Assembly (NCBI GenBank): GCA_020073545.1 | Contig: JAIQEZ010000007.1 | Location: 1-64,000, forward strand | Reading direction: 5' to 3' | Origin: Terriglobia bacterium | Lineage (GTDB): Bacteria > Acidobacteriota > Terriglobia > UBA7540 | DNA: 64,000 nt | Shown here: positions 9,498 to 18,314 of the stretch, in pieces | How positions within the stretch are numbered: the stretch's first letter is position 1 | Layout: each line of letters begins with the position of its first letter | The notes under the pieces: model-generated | What the model was told of the DNA's origin: nothing | The model's input: only the letters and a program-made list of their open reading frames with translations | Database searches by the model: none | Program-made: the position numbers and the translations under genes

Positions 9498-9944
9498 ATG
9501 CAAGTTGAAAAGCGCGTGTCGCGTCGCCCACTCGAACAGGAGTTGGTCTCGCGCGGCGTGCGGATGACGCGCCAGCGACGCCTGCTGGTCGAGATCATCC
9601 AGAGCGCCGCCGGTCACCTGGACGCGATCGCCCTCTGGCAGCGCGCCAAGGAACAGGATCCCACCCTCAACAAAGTCACGGTGTATCGAACGCTGGGGAT
9701 GCTGAAAAAGCACGGCTTGGTGGACGAACTGGATCTGATGCACCTGGAGGGGGGGAAGCATTACTACGAAGCCAAGACCACGCGCGACCACATCCACCTG
9801 GCCTGTACGAAATGCGGACGCATTCAGGAGTTTGAAAGTTCACTGTTTGAGAAGTTGAAGGGCCAGATCGAACGTGAGCGGCAGTTTCGCATCAAGGTCG
9901 TCCGTGTAGAAGCCGGCGGTCTCTGCGATCGCTGCCAGGGCTAG
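9498..9944 (+). CDS. Fur-family metal-responsive transcriptional repressor
   Basis: A 148-residue regulator. The winged-helix DNA-binding half (about residues 12-85) includes TRQRRLLVEIIQSAAGHLDA and NKVTVYRTLGMLKKHGLV. The dimerisation half carries H98 and H100 in DHIHLACTKC plus two CxxC pairs, C103/C106 and C143/C146, which build the structural zinc site. The family includes iron (Fur), zinc (Zur) and peroxide (PerR) sensors; the sequence alone does not decide among them, and no uptake or peroxidase gene is adjacent. The ATG at 9498 is chosen because GAGGG lies about six bases upstream; an in-frame ATG at 9460 would only add a basic extension. Confidence 0.9.
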   Translation: MQVEKRVSRRPLEQELVSRGVRMTRQRRLLVEIIQSAAGHLDAIALWQRAKEQDPTLNKVTVYRTLGMLKKHGLVDELDLMHLEGGKHYYEAKTTRDHIHLACTKCGRIQEFESSLFEKLKGQIERERQFRIKVVRVEAGGLCDRCQG

Positions 9945-10111
9945 GTTCCTACCGCAGCTGGCTCTTCAGGGGATTGACCACTAGCCGCAGGAAATGGTCT
10001 CGTTGCCCAGCCACCCCCGCGCAATCTAGGAGAAACGGAACAGTGTCACCCGACTGAATGTCGTGGTCGCAACCGACGACGTACATCATTGGCACAATTT
10101 CGTTGGCAGCC

Positions 10112-11491
10112 TCAGTGATTGATCTGCTGCAACAGGCGCTCGTAAGCCTGCCGAAAGTCGGAATTCTTCGGGTCGAGTTCGTACGCCGCTCGGTATTCCT
10201 GCAAGGCGCCCTGGCGGTCGCCTTTTTGCTCAAGCGCAAAACCGAGTGAGTAATGCGCAAAACCATTATGGGGGTTCAGGCGTAGCGCCTCGCGCTGTTC
10301 GGCAATGTCTCCATCCCAATCGCCCTTGTGCCCAAGCGCCACGCCGAAAGCGCAGTGCGCTGCGTCATCATTGGGGTTCAGGTGCAGTGCCTCGTGCTCT
10401 TCCGCGATCGCTCCATCCCAATCGCCCTTATGCCCAAGCGCCAAGCCGAGATTGTAGTGCGCAGCGTCATCATTGGGGTTGAGGCGCAGCGCCTCGCGTT
10501 CTTCTGCGATCGCTTCATCCCAATCGCCCTTGCGCCCAAGCGCCACGCCGAGATTGTTGTGCGCCCTGTCATTATTGGGGTTGAGGCGCAGCGCCTCGCG
10601 GTATTCCGCGATCTCTCCATCCCGATCGCCCTTGCTCCCAAGCGCTCCGCCGAGATTGACGTGCGCCTTCTCATTGTTGGGGTTGAGGCTTAGCGCCTCG
10701 CGGTATTCCGTGACTGCGCCGTCCCTGTCACCCTTCTGCCCGAGCGCCACGCCGAGATTGTTGTGCGCCATGTCATTATTGGGGTCGAGGCGCAGCGCCT
10801 CGCGGTATTCCGCGATCTCTCCATCCCGATCGCCCTTGCTCCCAAGAGCCGCACCGAGTGCGGCGTGCAAATCCGAGTCTTGAGGTTGTAGCCGAACTGC
10901 CGCGCGATACTCCGTCTCGGCGTCAGCATAGCGCTTGTCCCGCATGAACTCCGCCCCCCGCGCGGCGTGTTGCCGGATTTCCGCTTGCCGCGCCCGCAGC
11001 GCTCGGCCAACATGCTCCGGCTTCGTTACCTTCGCGCCCTTCAGCGCGCTAATCAGTTCGTCCTCGCCGCCAGCCATGCGGACTTCCTGGAGATAATCAG
11101 TGGTGGGCTTGAAATCGATACCGCGTTCGCGGACCAGCATGGTTACTCGATGGCCCGGCACTTGGCCTGCCAGCAGGAGAATGATCTGAATCTGATCGAG
11201 CGGCCTCCTCGTTGCCCCGCCCGCTGGCTGGGGGCGTCTCGCCGCGCGCAGAGCTGCCAGGAACGCCTCGTTTGCCCCCACCGCTCTGAGAGTCTGGAGG
11301 AATTCTTCCGTCGGCGCAAAATCAATGCTTCGTTGCTCGATCAACTTCGCGCCCGATTCATCACCCAACCCGGACCGCACCAAGCCTTGCACTTGCTCTT
11401 GTGTGAAGGCCTTCTGCTGCGCCCTCGCGGGCAGCGCAAGAATCAGTGCGATCATGAGCATCAAGGCGGTCGTAACGGGCCGATGCTTCAT
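10112..11491 (-). CDS. secreted TPR-repeat protein
   Basis: A 459-residue protein with a signal peptide (MKHRPVTTALMLMIALILAL, cleavage near PARA). Residues about 25-155 contain two copies of an uncharacterised module ending in IDFAPTEEFLQTLR and IDFKPTTDYLQEVR. Residues about 178-446 are eight tetratricopeptide repeats, the last seven almost identical and in exact 34-residue register. The start is placed at 11491 because the signal peptide begins there and GGGAGG precedes it; upstream in-frame sequence overlaps intergenic stem-loops. TPR domains scaffold protein contacts, here outside the cytoplasm. The partners are unknown and no operon partner is visible. Confidence 0.85.
   Translation of the reverse strand: MKHRPVTTALMLMIALILALPARAQQKAFTQEQVQGLVRSGLGDESGAKLIEQRSIDFAPTEEFLQTLRAVGANEAFLAALRAARRPQPAGGATRRPLDQIQIILLLAGQVPGHRVTMLVRERGIDFKPTTDYLQEVRMAGGEDELISALKGAKVTKPEHVGRALRARQAEIRQHAARGAEFMRDKRYADAETEYRAAVRLQPQDSDLHAALGAALGSKGDRDGEIAEYREALRLDPNNDMAHNNLGVALGQKGDRDGAVTEYREALSLNPNNEKAHVNLGGALGSKGDRDGEIAEYREALRLNPNNDRAHNNLGVALGRKGDWDEAIAEEREALRLNPNDDAAHYNLGLALGHKGDWDGAIAEEHEALHLNPNDDAAHCAFGVALGHKGDWDGDIAEQREALRLNPHNGFAHYSLGFALEQKGDRQGALQEYRAAYELDPKNSDFRQAYERLLQQINH
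10154..10867 (-). repeat. seven tandem 102-bp coding repeats (34-residue TPR units)
   Basis: Seven in-frame units of exactly 102 bases encode residues 209-446 of the TPR protein. Each starts H-x-x-L/F-G-x-A-L and ends with an N/D-P-x-N-type turn. Similarity at the DNA level (recurrent GGGGTTGAGGCGCAGCGCCT) points to recent unit duplication, and the array should be prone to length change. Confidence 0.9.
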
Positions 11492-11620
11492 CCGCGCCTC
11501 CCGAAAGCAGGAATCGCATTGACGAATTGTGCGCATTGTAGCACGGGGAGGACGCCGGCGGATGCCCCCTTGCCGCGGGCGATCAGGATATGCTGGGACC
11601 GCGCCGATTGCCCCCATAGC

Positions 11621-11677
11621 GCCGACCTTCAGGTCGGCATTTTCTTGTTTTTCCATCGTGCTGACCTAAAGGTCAGC
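11621..11677. repeat. two small stem-loops of one family
   Basis: GCCGACCTTCAGGTCGGC at 11621-11638 and GCTGACCTAAAGGTCAGC at 11660-11677 are two near-identical palindromes 21 bases apart. The first is followed on the plus strand by a T-rich run (ATTTTCTTGTTTTT), which is terminator-like, but no plus-strand gene ends here. Confidence 0.6.
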
Positions 11678-11724
11678 GCTACATCAATGCGCCACCTGCG
11701 CGAAGCGAAGAACCCCCACCACCC

Positions 11725-11874
11725 TGTCATTCTGAGGGAGCGCAGCGACCGAAGAATCCCGGCAGTGAGTGGAAGAAGGTCCTTTCCGCGGGGCGAGCGA
11801 GATGCAGAGTTCCTTCGCGGAGTTCACCCTGAGCGAAATGACAAGGATCCTTCGGCTACGCCTCAGGATGACAG
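11725..11874. repeat. interspersed repeat with inverted ends (TGTCATTCTGAG .. CTCAGGATGACA type)
   Basis: The element begins TGTCATTCTGAGGGAGCGCA and ends CTACGCCTCAGGATGACAG, so its ends are inverted copies of each other; internal GAAGAATCC and GGATCCTTCGG also pair. Related copies are at 33053-33181 and 39167-39250. This sequence type is widespread between genes in acidobacterial genomes. Confidence 0.75.
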
Positions 11875-11954
11875 CGAATGGGATCAGGATGACAATCTGG
11901 GTGTAGGGGTACGGCCTGCCGGGCCCTCGCGTCGGGCTGCTGAACACGGCGAAA

Positions 11955-11976
11955 GGGGTACGGCAAGCCGTACCCC
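11955..11976. terminator. perfect stem-loop just after the NTT-HEAT gene
   Basis: GGGGTACGGC-aa-GCCGTACCCC lies nine bases beyond the stop codon of the minus-strand gene ending at 11985. Read on the minus strand the 10-bp stem is followed by a short TTTC. It could end that transcript, although the T-run is weak. The same palindrome type recurs near 33505-33530 and 55465-55490. Confidence 0.4.
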
Positions 11977-11984
11977 TACTCTTA

Positions 11985-14900
11985 TTACGTGAAATGCCGC
12001 GCGGAGTCGAACGCGCCGACGTGTTCCGCCTCGAGGTTCTTTGCCCGCAATCTGCCACTCAGAATCTTGAAGATGGCGAAGGCGATCTGGGGCCGCTCGA
12101 GAACCAGTTCGTGAAAACTCTCGCGGTCGATCTTAAGGACGAGGGTGGATTCAAGAGCGCGCACGGAGGCCGAGCGCGGCGCCTCGTCCACGATGGCCAT
12201 TTCGCCGAAGCACTCCCTCTCGCCCAGTTGCGCCACGGGGTACTCGTTGGATTCCACGTGGTAGAAAACCTCCACCTTGCCGCGCGCCAGCACGTAGAGG
12301 TGGTGGGCTGGCTGGCCTTCTTCGAAGAGCAATTCGTTCACGGCAAATTCCTTTTCGAGCGCGATGTCGGCCAGGGCCGCCAGCTCCTCGCTGTCCAGAG
12401 CGGCAAACAAGGGAGCGGATTTCAGGAACAGAACTTTCTCGATGGTGAGCATGGGGGTACCTCCGTGGCCGGTGGATCCCGACTGTTCCGCCAGGATGCG
12501 TTGAGCGACGCCCTGAAAGGCCGGGTCGAGCGAATGCGCGGCGGCCTCGGTCTGCGCCCGCCAGGAATCCCGGAAAGCCGTCCAGCCGGCGTAAAGAGCC
12601 GTCTCGCGTACCACGCGGTCGTAGTCCGTGAGGAGCGTTTGTAGCAGATGCCCGATATCGGGGACCGGGCGACCGGAAAGGTAATAGGCCGTGCAGGCGC
12701 GCACCCAAGGCTTGGGGTGTTGCACCAGTTCGAGCACGAAGGGTTCAAGCGCCCGGGGCCGATCGCCGGCGGGGGCAGGAGGAGGCTCGAGCAGGGCCAG
12801 GACCTGGCTTCCAATCTTCTTGGGCGCCAGGTTGTCGAGCGCCTCCAGGGCATCGGCCTTTAAGCGCGCGTCGCCGGAATTGAGCTTATCGAAAATGGCC
12901 AGCATCTGGTCGCGCCCGTAGAGAATCCCCAGCATGTGGAAGACGCGTTCTTCAATCTTGACTCGATCGTCCGCGAGCGCGTGGGCCAAAACCTGCTCCG
13001 GCTGCGTGCTGGGTTTGGGAACCAGGGCGTGCGAGCAGAGCAGACTTTCCCGGAAGCGATCCAGCTCCTCGCTGGCGTATTGGAGGAGCGCGGCGCGCGA
13101 CTCCTCCGGCAGAGTACCGGCTCGGGCTCGGCGCTCGAAAGCCTTCAGCACTTTCCAGCGCACTCGCCATTCCGAATCGCGCAGCAGGCTGGTGAGGGCA
13201 GTGAAGACCTGCGGGGATTCCAACCGGCCCAGTACATCGGCCAGTTCGCTGCGGATCTCCGCGCGAGGGGAAGCCAGCGTCGTTCGCACCAGGTCTTCCA
13301 CACAGGCCCCGCCGCACGGCGCAACAATCTTGGCGAGACTTCGACGTGCGTAGTGTCGTAGTTGGTGCGGCCCCGCCAGGACTTCGATCAAGTCCGGGAT
13401 AGCCTCGGTCGATCCGACCGCGCCCAGGCTCTTCGCCGCCAGGCAGCGAGTGTGTAATTCCGGATCGTGGAGGAGGCCGCGCAGGATTTCGGTGGATTCC
13501 CCCAGAGGGAGTTGGCCGAGAGCGTAGGCAGCCGCGGAGCGCGAAACGGAATCGCCGCGCGCGAGGTCGCGAAGCATAGGGAGGCAATCGCGCACCGCCT
13601 CGGCCCCCTGGATGGTGCGGAGCGCCACGATCGCGCTGACGCGTACGCGGAGCGCGGGGTCATTCAACATCGCCCGCAGCTTTTCCACCAATGCCGGGTC
13701 GTGGGTTTGCCCCAAAGCTTCCACGGCGTTGGCGCTCACCCGGCTGGCCGGATCGTGGAGCAGTGAAAGGAGTTGGTCCTGGTACTGGGCTGCGGCCACT
13801 CGACCCAGAACCCCCGCGGCGGTCGAGCGCACCCGAACATCCGAATGGTGCAGCAGCGCGGCCACGGTTTCTGTGGCGGCGTCGGTGCGCAGCCCTTCGA
13901 GCAATTGCAGCGCGGCTACCAGGCGATCGGGATTTGAGGTTTCGAGAGTCCGGGCAAGGATCGCCAGGCTGGCGGGATCCTTCAGCTTGCCGAGAGCGTT
14001 CACCGCCGCTTGGCGCAGAGCGGGGCTTTCCGCACGCAGGTTGCGAAGCAGCGCGCCAATGTAACCGCTCTGCGCGGTCAGGGCGAAATACAGCCAGACA
14101 ATCCCCAGAGCCAGCGCTCCCCAGGAGAGTTGCTGGCCGGTGGCGATTTCCATTCCCAGCCAACGCAGCGGATGCAGGTAGCTGTTCCCGATGAGGACGA
14201 GCGCCCCGGCGCAAACCAGTGAGAGGGGCTTGATGTAACCCTCGATGAAACCGCGCACCCGGGCGCGCTTGTCCGGTGAGATGGGATTGTAGAGAAGCTG
14301 ATACGACGAGTCCGAGAATGTGTACAGCATGGTGGCGTCGCCGAGTTTGGTGGAGAGGACGGACGCATAGCCGTATCGCCCGCCCATCCAGGCGGTGCCG
14401 AGTACCAGACAGAGCGGATGAAAGTTGATGGTCCTGCCTACTCCGAAACGCGCGATGACGGGTCGGGTGAGAAACATCTGAATCACCAGACAGAGGAGCC
14501 CTTGCACGCCGACGAAAACGCCGAAGAAAGTGGCGAGGTCGGTGGAGTTCGGGTATTTCGCGCGCATGGTTTTGTTGAAACAGAAGTCCACTACCGCGTA
14601 CACGGTCCACATCAAAAGGATATAGCCGGCCATGGATCGCTCGAGCGGCTCACGAGCGACCTCGGCGAAGCCTTCTTTGATTTTCTCGAGCTCCGAAGGC
14701 CTCCTTCTGGGGGGCACGGAGGGATCGAGTTCAGGGGCTTCGGGCTTGGAGCGATAACGGCGATAGGTGACGCCACCCAGAACGAGTGCGGCGAAAATCA
14801 GCACGGCCCACAGGCCGAAAAGATTTTCCGTGCCGAGGGTTTTGATGATTCCCTTGCTGCCCAATCCCACCCCGATCATTCCCAACAGTCCCCCGATGGC

Positions 14901-15344
14901 CAGAAAAGGAAAAAGCCGCTTGGCCTGACGGGTGTCGAACAGGTCGCCGACGAACGTCCAGAATTGCATCAGGGTGAAATACCAGATAACCTGCGCTTCC
15001 ATGTAAAGCACGGGGAAGAACCAGTGAGGATGTCCGAACAGGACGAGCCGGCTGGCGATCAGGCTGGCGATGAAGATCAGGGAAATTCCGCCCAGGAACT
15101 TCGCCCGCTCGATGCGGTCTACCAGCGTGGTGAAGGCCAACGAGCACAACACCAGGAAGGCGGCGTTGGCGAAGTACATGTAGGGGAGATATTGAACCCC
15201 GAAGTAAATCAGGAAAAGCGCGTCGCGCGCGTTGCGCCCGAACATAATGCCGGTGACGACCAGGAAGTTGACGGAAAGACTCAGCCAGACTACTGGACCT
15301 TCGCCGGGATAGATCGGGGAGAGGCGAACCAGCCAGCGCTTCAT
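11985..15344 (-). CDS. NTT-like nucleotide transporter fused to HEAT repeats and a cyclic-nucleotide-binding domain
   Basis: An inner-membrane protein of about 1119 residues. The N-terminal 420 or so residues are a multi-pass membrane domain similar to the Npt/ATP-ADP translocase family (EGPVVWLSLSVNFLVVTGIM near the N-terminus, MFGRNARDALFLIYFG next). A long alpha-helical HEAT-type array follows (LRNLRAESPALRQAAVNALG, then repeated V-R-x-x-A-A-x-A-L-G units). The last 130 residues are a cNMP-binding fold with LFEEGQPAHHLYVLARGKVE and the phosphate-binding-cassette-like ECFGEMAIVDEAPRSA. The start at 15344 (MKRWLVRLSP) gives a compact N-terminus; an ATG at 15428 is possible, and neither has a strong ribosome site. 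Whether it moves nucleotides or acts as a membrane sensor is not decidable from sequence. Confidence 0.85.
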   Translation of the reverse strand: MKRWLVRLSPIYPGEGPVVWLSLSVNFLVVTGIMFGRNARDALFLIYFGVQYLPYMYFANAAFLVLCSLAFTTLVDRIERAKFLGGISLIFIASLIASRLVLFGHPHWFFPVLYMEAQVIWYFTLMQFWTFVGDLFDTRQAKRLFPFLAIGGLLGMIGVGLGSKGIIKTLGTENLFGLWAVLIFAALVLGGVTYRRYRSKPEAPELDPSVPPRRRPSELEKIKEGFAEVAREPLERSMAGYILLMWTVYAVVDFCFNKTMRAKYPNSTDLATFFGVFVGVQGLLCLVIQMFLTRPVIARFGVGRTINFHPLCLVLGTAWMGGRYGYASVLSTKLGDATMLYTFSDSSYQLLYNPISPDKRARVRGFIEGYIKPLSLVCAGALVLIGNSYLHPLRWLGMEIATGQQLSWGALALGIVWLYFALTAQSGYIGALLRNLRAESPALRQAAVNALGKLKDPASLAILARTLETSNPDRLVAALQLLEGLRTDAATETVAALLHHSDVRVRSTAAGVLGRVAAAQYQDQLLSLLHDPASRVSANAVEALGQTHDPALVEKLRAMLNDPALRVRVSAIVALRTIQGAEAVRDCLPMLRDLARGDSVSRSAAAYALGQLPLGESTEILRGLLHDPELHTRCLAAKSLGAVGSTEAIPDLIEVLAGPHQLRHYARRSLAKIVAPCGGACVEDLVRTTLASPRAEIRSELADVLGRLESPQVFTALTSLLRDSEWRVRWKVLKAFERRARAGTLPEESRAALLQYASEELDRFRESLLCSHALVPKPSTQPEQVLAHALADDRVKIEERVFHMLGILYGRDQMLAIFDKLNSGDARLKADALEALDNLAPKKIGSQVLALLEPPPAPAGDRPRALEPFVLELVQHPKPWVRACTAYYLSGRPVPDIGHLLQTLLTDYDRVVRETALYAGWTAFRDSWRAQTEAAAHSLDPAFQGVAQRILAEQSGSTGHGGTPMLTIEKVLFLKSAPLFAALDSEELAALADIALEKEFAVNELLFEEGQPAHHLYVLARGKVEVFYHVESNEYPVAQLGERECFGEMAIVDEAPRSASVRALESTLVLKIDRESFHELVLERPQIAFAIFKILSGRLRAKNLEAEHVGAFDSARHFT

Positions 15345-15628
15345 GTGCGAGGATGCCACCTGCAGACTCCGCAGCAACTCGTCAGAGGATCGGCCACATC
15401 GCCGGGTTTCGAGGGCGGCGCCAATCATGAAGGGTACGGCGCAGCCGCAGACCCCGCAGCGGTCTGCATTTTAGCGCAACTTTGGGGAAATCAGGGTGTA
15501 ACAATTGGGAGAAGAATAGCTTGAGCTCGTAGGGTGGTTAGGGAGGGGCAGCCCGCACTACAGCACGGGGACGGGGGCACAACGCCGGAAAACCGGCTCG
15601 CCGACCGGAAGCGGCAGCGCTGGCCGCG

Positions 15629-15811
15629 TCATTCATCCTTGATGGCGGCTTTGACCATTGCCAGGACGGACGGCGGGATCATGGCGGCCGAGATGCCATG
15701 ATCTTTTTCTGCGTGCTCGGCGGCGAGCTTCAACAGTTTCTCTTCAGTCTCGGCGCGCATCTCTTTGGGGCAGTTCATTCCAAGGTCACGGCAGCGCAGC
15801 ACTTTGGCCAT
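15629..15811 (-). CDS. DUF1059-family small protein
   Basis: A 60-residue protein beginning MAKVLRCRDLGMNCPKEMRA, the signature of DUF1059: two conserved cysteines (C7, C14) followed by a helical segment with an A-E-H-A-x-x-D/V-H-G motif (AEHAEKDHG). GGAGAGGAG precedes the ATG. The family is common in soil bacteria and archaea and has no established function; the cysteine pair suggests metal or redox binding. It is monocistronic on the minus strand. Confidence 0.85.
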   Translation of the reverse strand: MAKVLRCRDLGMNCPKEMRAETEEKLLKLAAEHAEKDHGISAAMIPPSVLAMVKAAIKDE

Positions 15812-16163
15812 GGAAAACTCCTCTCCAGATAGAAGGATGCGGGTATTCTACCACGCGCGTCCAGGCACACATCTGGCAATAGCGCGCTCTCGCCTATTGA
15901 TTTTTGTGTAACGCTTGATATGATATGCGAGCATGGCCATAAGTTTGCGGAAGCATGCGCGGAGTGTGTGAGGTCGACAGGCGGAATTCCGCCTGCAAGC
16001 ATTGAAGAACACCGGGCGCCACAGCCCAGGCAACTCCGCGGGTGCGCCGCGACGTCGAAATTCCGGCGTGCAACGGTGGATTCGTTCAACTGGGAGTCGA
16101 CCGGTGGTGAGTTAGGGCTCTCATTGTTACGTCTCATAAGTTAGCTTCGACACCAGGTCGCCA
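15812..16163. other. intergenic region before the secretion locus
   Basis: About 350 bases. A 74-codon open frame at 15920-16144 (plus) starts MICEHGHKFAEACAECV with a CxxC pair but lacks a good ribosome site and a conserved remainder. Promoters for the downstream locus must lie here, but I could not identify one with confidence. Confidence 0.4.
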
Positions 16164-18293
16164 GTGAGAATTGGCAGGCAAATCGTAAGTTTTGCGGGCG
16201 GTGTTGCCGTAGGAGTCTGCCTACTTCTGCTTCCCAAGCTCTGGCATCAATTCCGAGAATCTTCATCCAAGGCTTCCCCGAGAGCCATAGTCGACCAGGC
16301 GCACAACTTTCCAACTTCCCGGGTTGCTCGACCGCCGGACCATGCCCGGGTCTCCGAATCCGTGCGGGCGAGTTCCAGCGAACCTCCCCGTGTGGGGGCG
16401 CGGATCGTGGGGGAGAGGCGGCCTCCGGCGCGTCCCGCGCCCGAGACCACCAAACGCGCCGAACCGACTGAAGCGAAGGAAGTTGCGCCTGCCTCCGGAG
16501 GCAAGAAAGCAGGGCAGGTGCAGGCAAGTGCAGGCAGGTTAACGGAAGACTCTCCAGATCCGCCCGCTCCGGCCTCGTTCAAACCGCTCGGTTATGTGGA
16601 GAAGGCCGGGGGACGGGTCGAGGCAATTGTTTCCCAGGATGACCACATCTATGTCGTTCACGCAGGCGAGCTCTTCGCCGACAAGTACCGAGTCCTGAAG
16701 ATTTCTCCCGACTCGGTCGAGGCCGTCGACGAAACGACCGTGCAGGCCGGCCTGCGCCTGCCTGCGCAGGCGGGCAGGCAAGTGGCCCTGAACCAGCCAA
16801 CCAGCCGTGTTTCCAAAGAGTTAAGCGCGAACGCTGGACAGAATCCATTTCTCGTTGCCAAGCTGGACGCGCCGGGGCAACCGGCCGCTAGGCCGCCTGC
16901 CACCCAGAAAGAACAGCTTTCGACCCATCAGGGCGCTACGTCGGCTACCGAACCTCTTGGTTACGTGGAGAGGGCAGACGGGCGGGTGGAGACCATCATG
17001 GCGGACGGCGAGCATGTTCGCTTGGTTCCCCAAGCTGCGGTAGTCGCTGTGGCTCGGCGTGCTCCGCCCAGCATAGTCCCCGACCGTGCCTCGGCAGCGA
17101 GTGTTTCGGCCGGCAAGATCGTCCCCCCAGCCCTCAGTTCTGCGCAAGTCGCTGACGGATCGGCTCTTCCCGTGGAGGACCCGGGAACCGGCCTCGCCCC
17201 GGCGATTCGTGCGGTGTCGTTTCAACTACCCGATCGAGTTCCGGCGCCTGCCTACGGGCGAGCGTCGAATCCGCCGGAGCGCGGCCGGGCTGAGCAGCCG
17301 GCTGGGAGGCTGAAAACCGGAATTTGCCCGACAGGGTCCTGCGCCTCCATCCGCACAAAGAACCCCACCGGCCCGGCCAGTGTCTCGACCAGCCCGCCGA
17401 TCTTGATGAGGCCCATCGGATTTGTCGAGAAGGCCGAGGGCGAACTCGACGCGATTCTCTCTCTAAGTGATGACGTATATGTAGTTCGGCAGGGGGACTG
17501 TTTTGCGGGGCGATACCGTGCCCTCAGAGTTTCCCGGGAAGCGGTGGAGGCTGTGGAAGAATTGCCACACGATGGACTTTCGCCGCCCCGCCTGCGCCGG
17601 CAGGCTGTCCCGCAACCGCCCGCCTTACCAGACCTGTTTTCGGTCGCGATCCGGGACGGACCCTCACCGCCTCTGGCGGGCCAAGTCCGTCCAGAGTCTC
17701 AAGCGGAGCAGGTCGCTGCACCGCCTGAAGCCGCACCCCTTGACGAGGCGGTCTGGGCAAGCATTCCGCCGTCAGTACGTGAAGATCGGCGTAAGCGCCG
17801 CAAGCCCGCAAAGTCTCCAGACCGCGACCGCGCAAAGGCTGCGGACAAAGTACCCGTGTCGCCTGAACCTGCCACTTTCGTGTTCCAAGCGCTTGGCTAC
17901 GTCGAGACTGCGAAGGGAGAAGTCCAAGCCATCGTTGTGGATGGCGCCCAAGTGTATTTGGTCAGGCAAGGAGACACCTTTGCGGACCAATACCGGGCCG
18001 TGAGTGTTGATCCCGCCATGGTGTTGGCGGTTCGGGCGCCTCCGGGAGAGGAGGGGAAAAATTCGCTCTTCAGTCGGACAGGACCCGGCACGCTTGCATC
18101 CAACAAGGTGTTTGGAGTCTTGCGTCTTCCGCCGTCAGGGGTGGCAGACGTAGGACTTCTCCAGGACAAAGGCGCACTTGGAGGCTCCGGCCTCACGGAT
18201 GTGGGCGTAAATCTTTTCGGATCGCCGGGATTTGCCGGGTTTGACTTGCAGTCACATCTGATGATGGCCGATAATCGCAATGTTTCATTTTAG
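16164..18293 (+). CDS. multi-HR-domain inner-membrane protein of the T2SS/T4P-like locus
   Basis: A 709-residue protein with one N-terminal membrane helix (FAGGVAVGVCLLLLPKLW) and then a periplasmic chain of Pro-rich linkers and repeated domains. Four copies of one module are visible at about residues 139-193, 262-300 (truncated), 415-468 and 574-628, each opening with L/I-G-Y/F-V-E-x-A-x-G and the full ones closing with V-x-x-G-x-x-F-A-x-x-Y-R. The same module forms the C-terminus of the PilP/GspC-like protein at 26559, and family knowledge of GspC/PilP homology regions suggests these contact the secretin. The stop at 18293 is 21 bases before the secretin ATG. The start is a GTG without an obvious ribosome site. 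No named family was recognised for the full protein. Confidence 0.75.
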   Translation: MRIGRQIVSFAGGVAVGVCLLLLPKLWHQFRESSSKASPRAIVDQAHNFPTSRVARPPDHARVSESVRASSSEPPRVGARIVGERRPPARPAPETTKRAEPTEAKEVAPASGGKKAGQVQASAGRLTEDSPDPPAPASFKPLGYVEKAGGRVEAIVSQDDHIYVVHAGELFADKYRVLKISPDSVEAVDETTVQAGLRLPAQAGRQVALNQPTSRVSKELSANAGQNPFLVAKLDAPGQPAARPPATQKEQLSTHQGATSATEPLGYVERADGRVETIMADGEHVRLVPQAAVVAVARRAPPSIVPDRASAASVSAGKIVPPALSSAQVADGSALPVEDPGTGLAPAIRAVSFQLPDRVPAPAYGRASNPPERGRAEQPAGRLKTGICPTGSCASIRTKNPTGPASVSTSPPILMRPIGFVEKAEGELDAILSLSDDVYVVRQGDCFAGRYRALRVSREAVEAVEELPHDGLSPPRLRRQAVPQPPALPDLFSVAIRDGPSPPLAGQVRPESQAEQVAAPPEAAPLDEAVWASIPPSVREDRRKRRKPAKSPDRDRAKAADKVPVSPEPATFVFQALGYVETAKGEVQAIVVDGAQVYLVRQGDTFADQYRAVSVDPAMVLAVRAPPGEEGKNSLFSRTGPGTLASNKVFGVLRLPPSGVADVGLLQDKGALGGSGLTDVGVNLFGSPGFAGFDLQSHLMMADNRNVSF

Positions 18294-18314
18294 TTGCGGC
18301 CAGGGGAGGGAGGG

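Noticed and set aside
10154-10867. Regular 102-bp repeats that could be taken for a CRISPR or minisatellite
   Set aside because: They are contiguous without spacers, in frame, and encode canonical 34-residue TPR units.
14418-15524. 368-codon plus-strand frame opposite the NTT-HEAT gene
   Set aside because: Highly charged composition typical of an antisense shadow; the minus-strand gene has clear domains across the same bases.
15920-16144. 74-codon plus-strand frame with an N-terminal CxxC pair
   Set aside because: No ribosome site, low-quality C-terminal sequence and no family resemblance.
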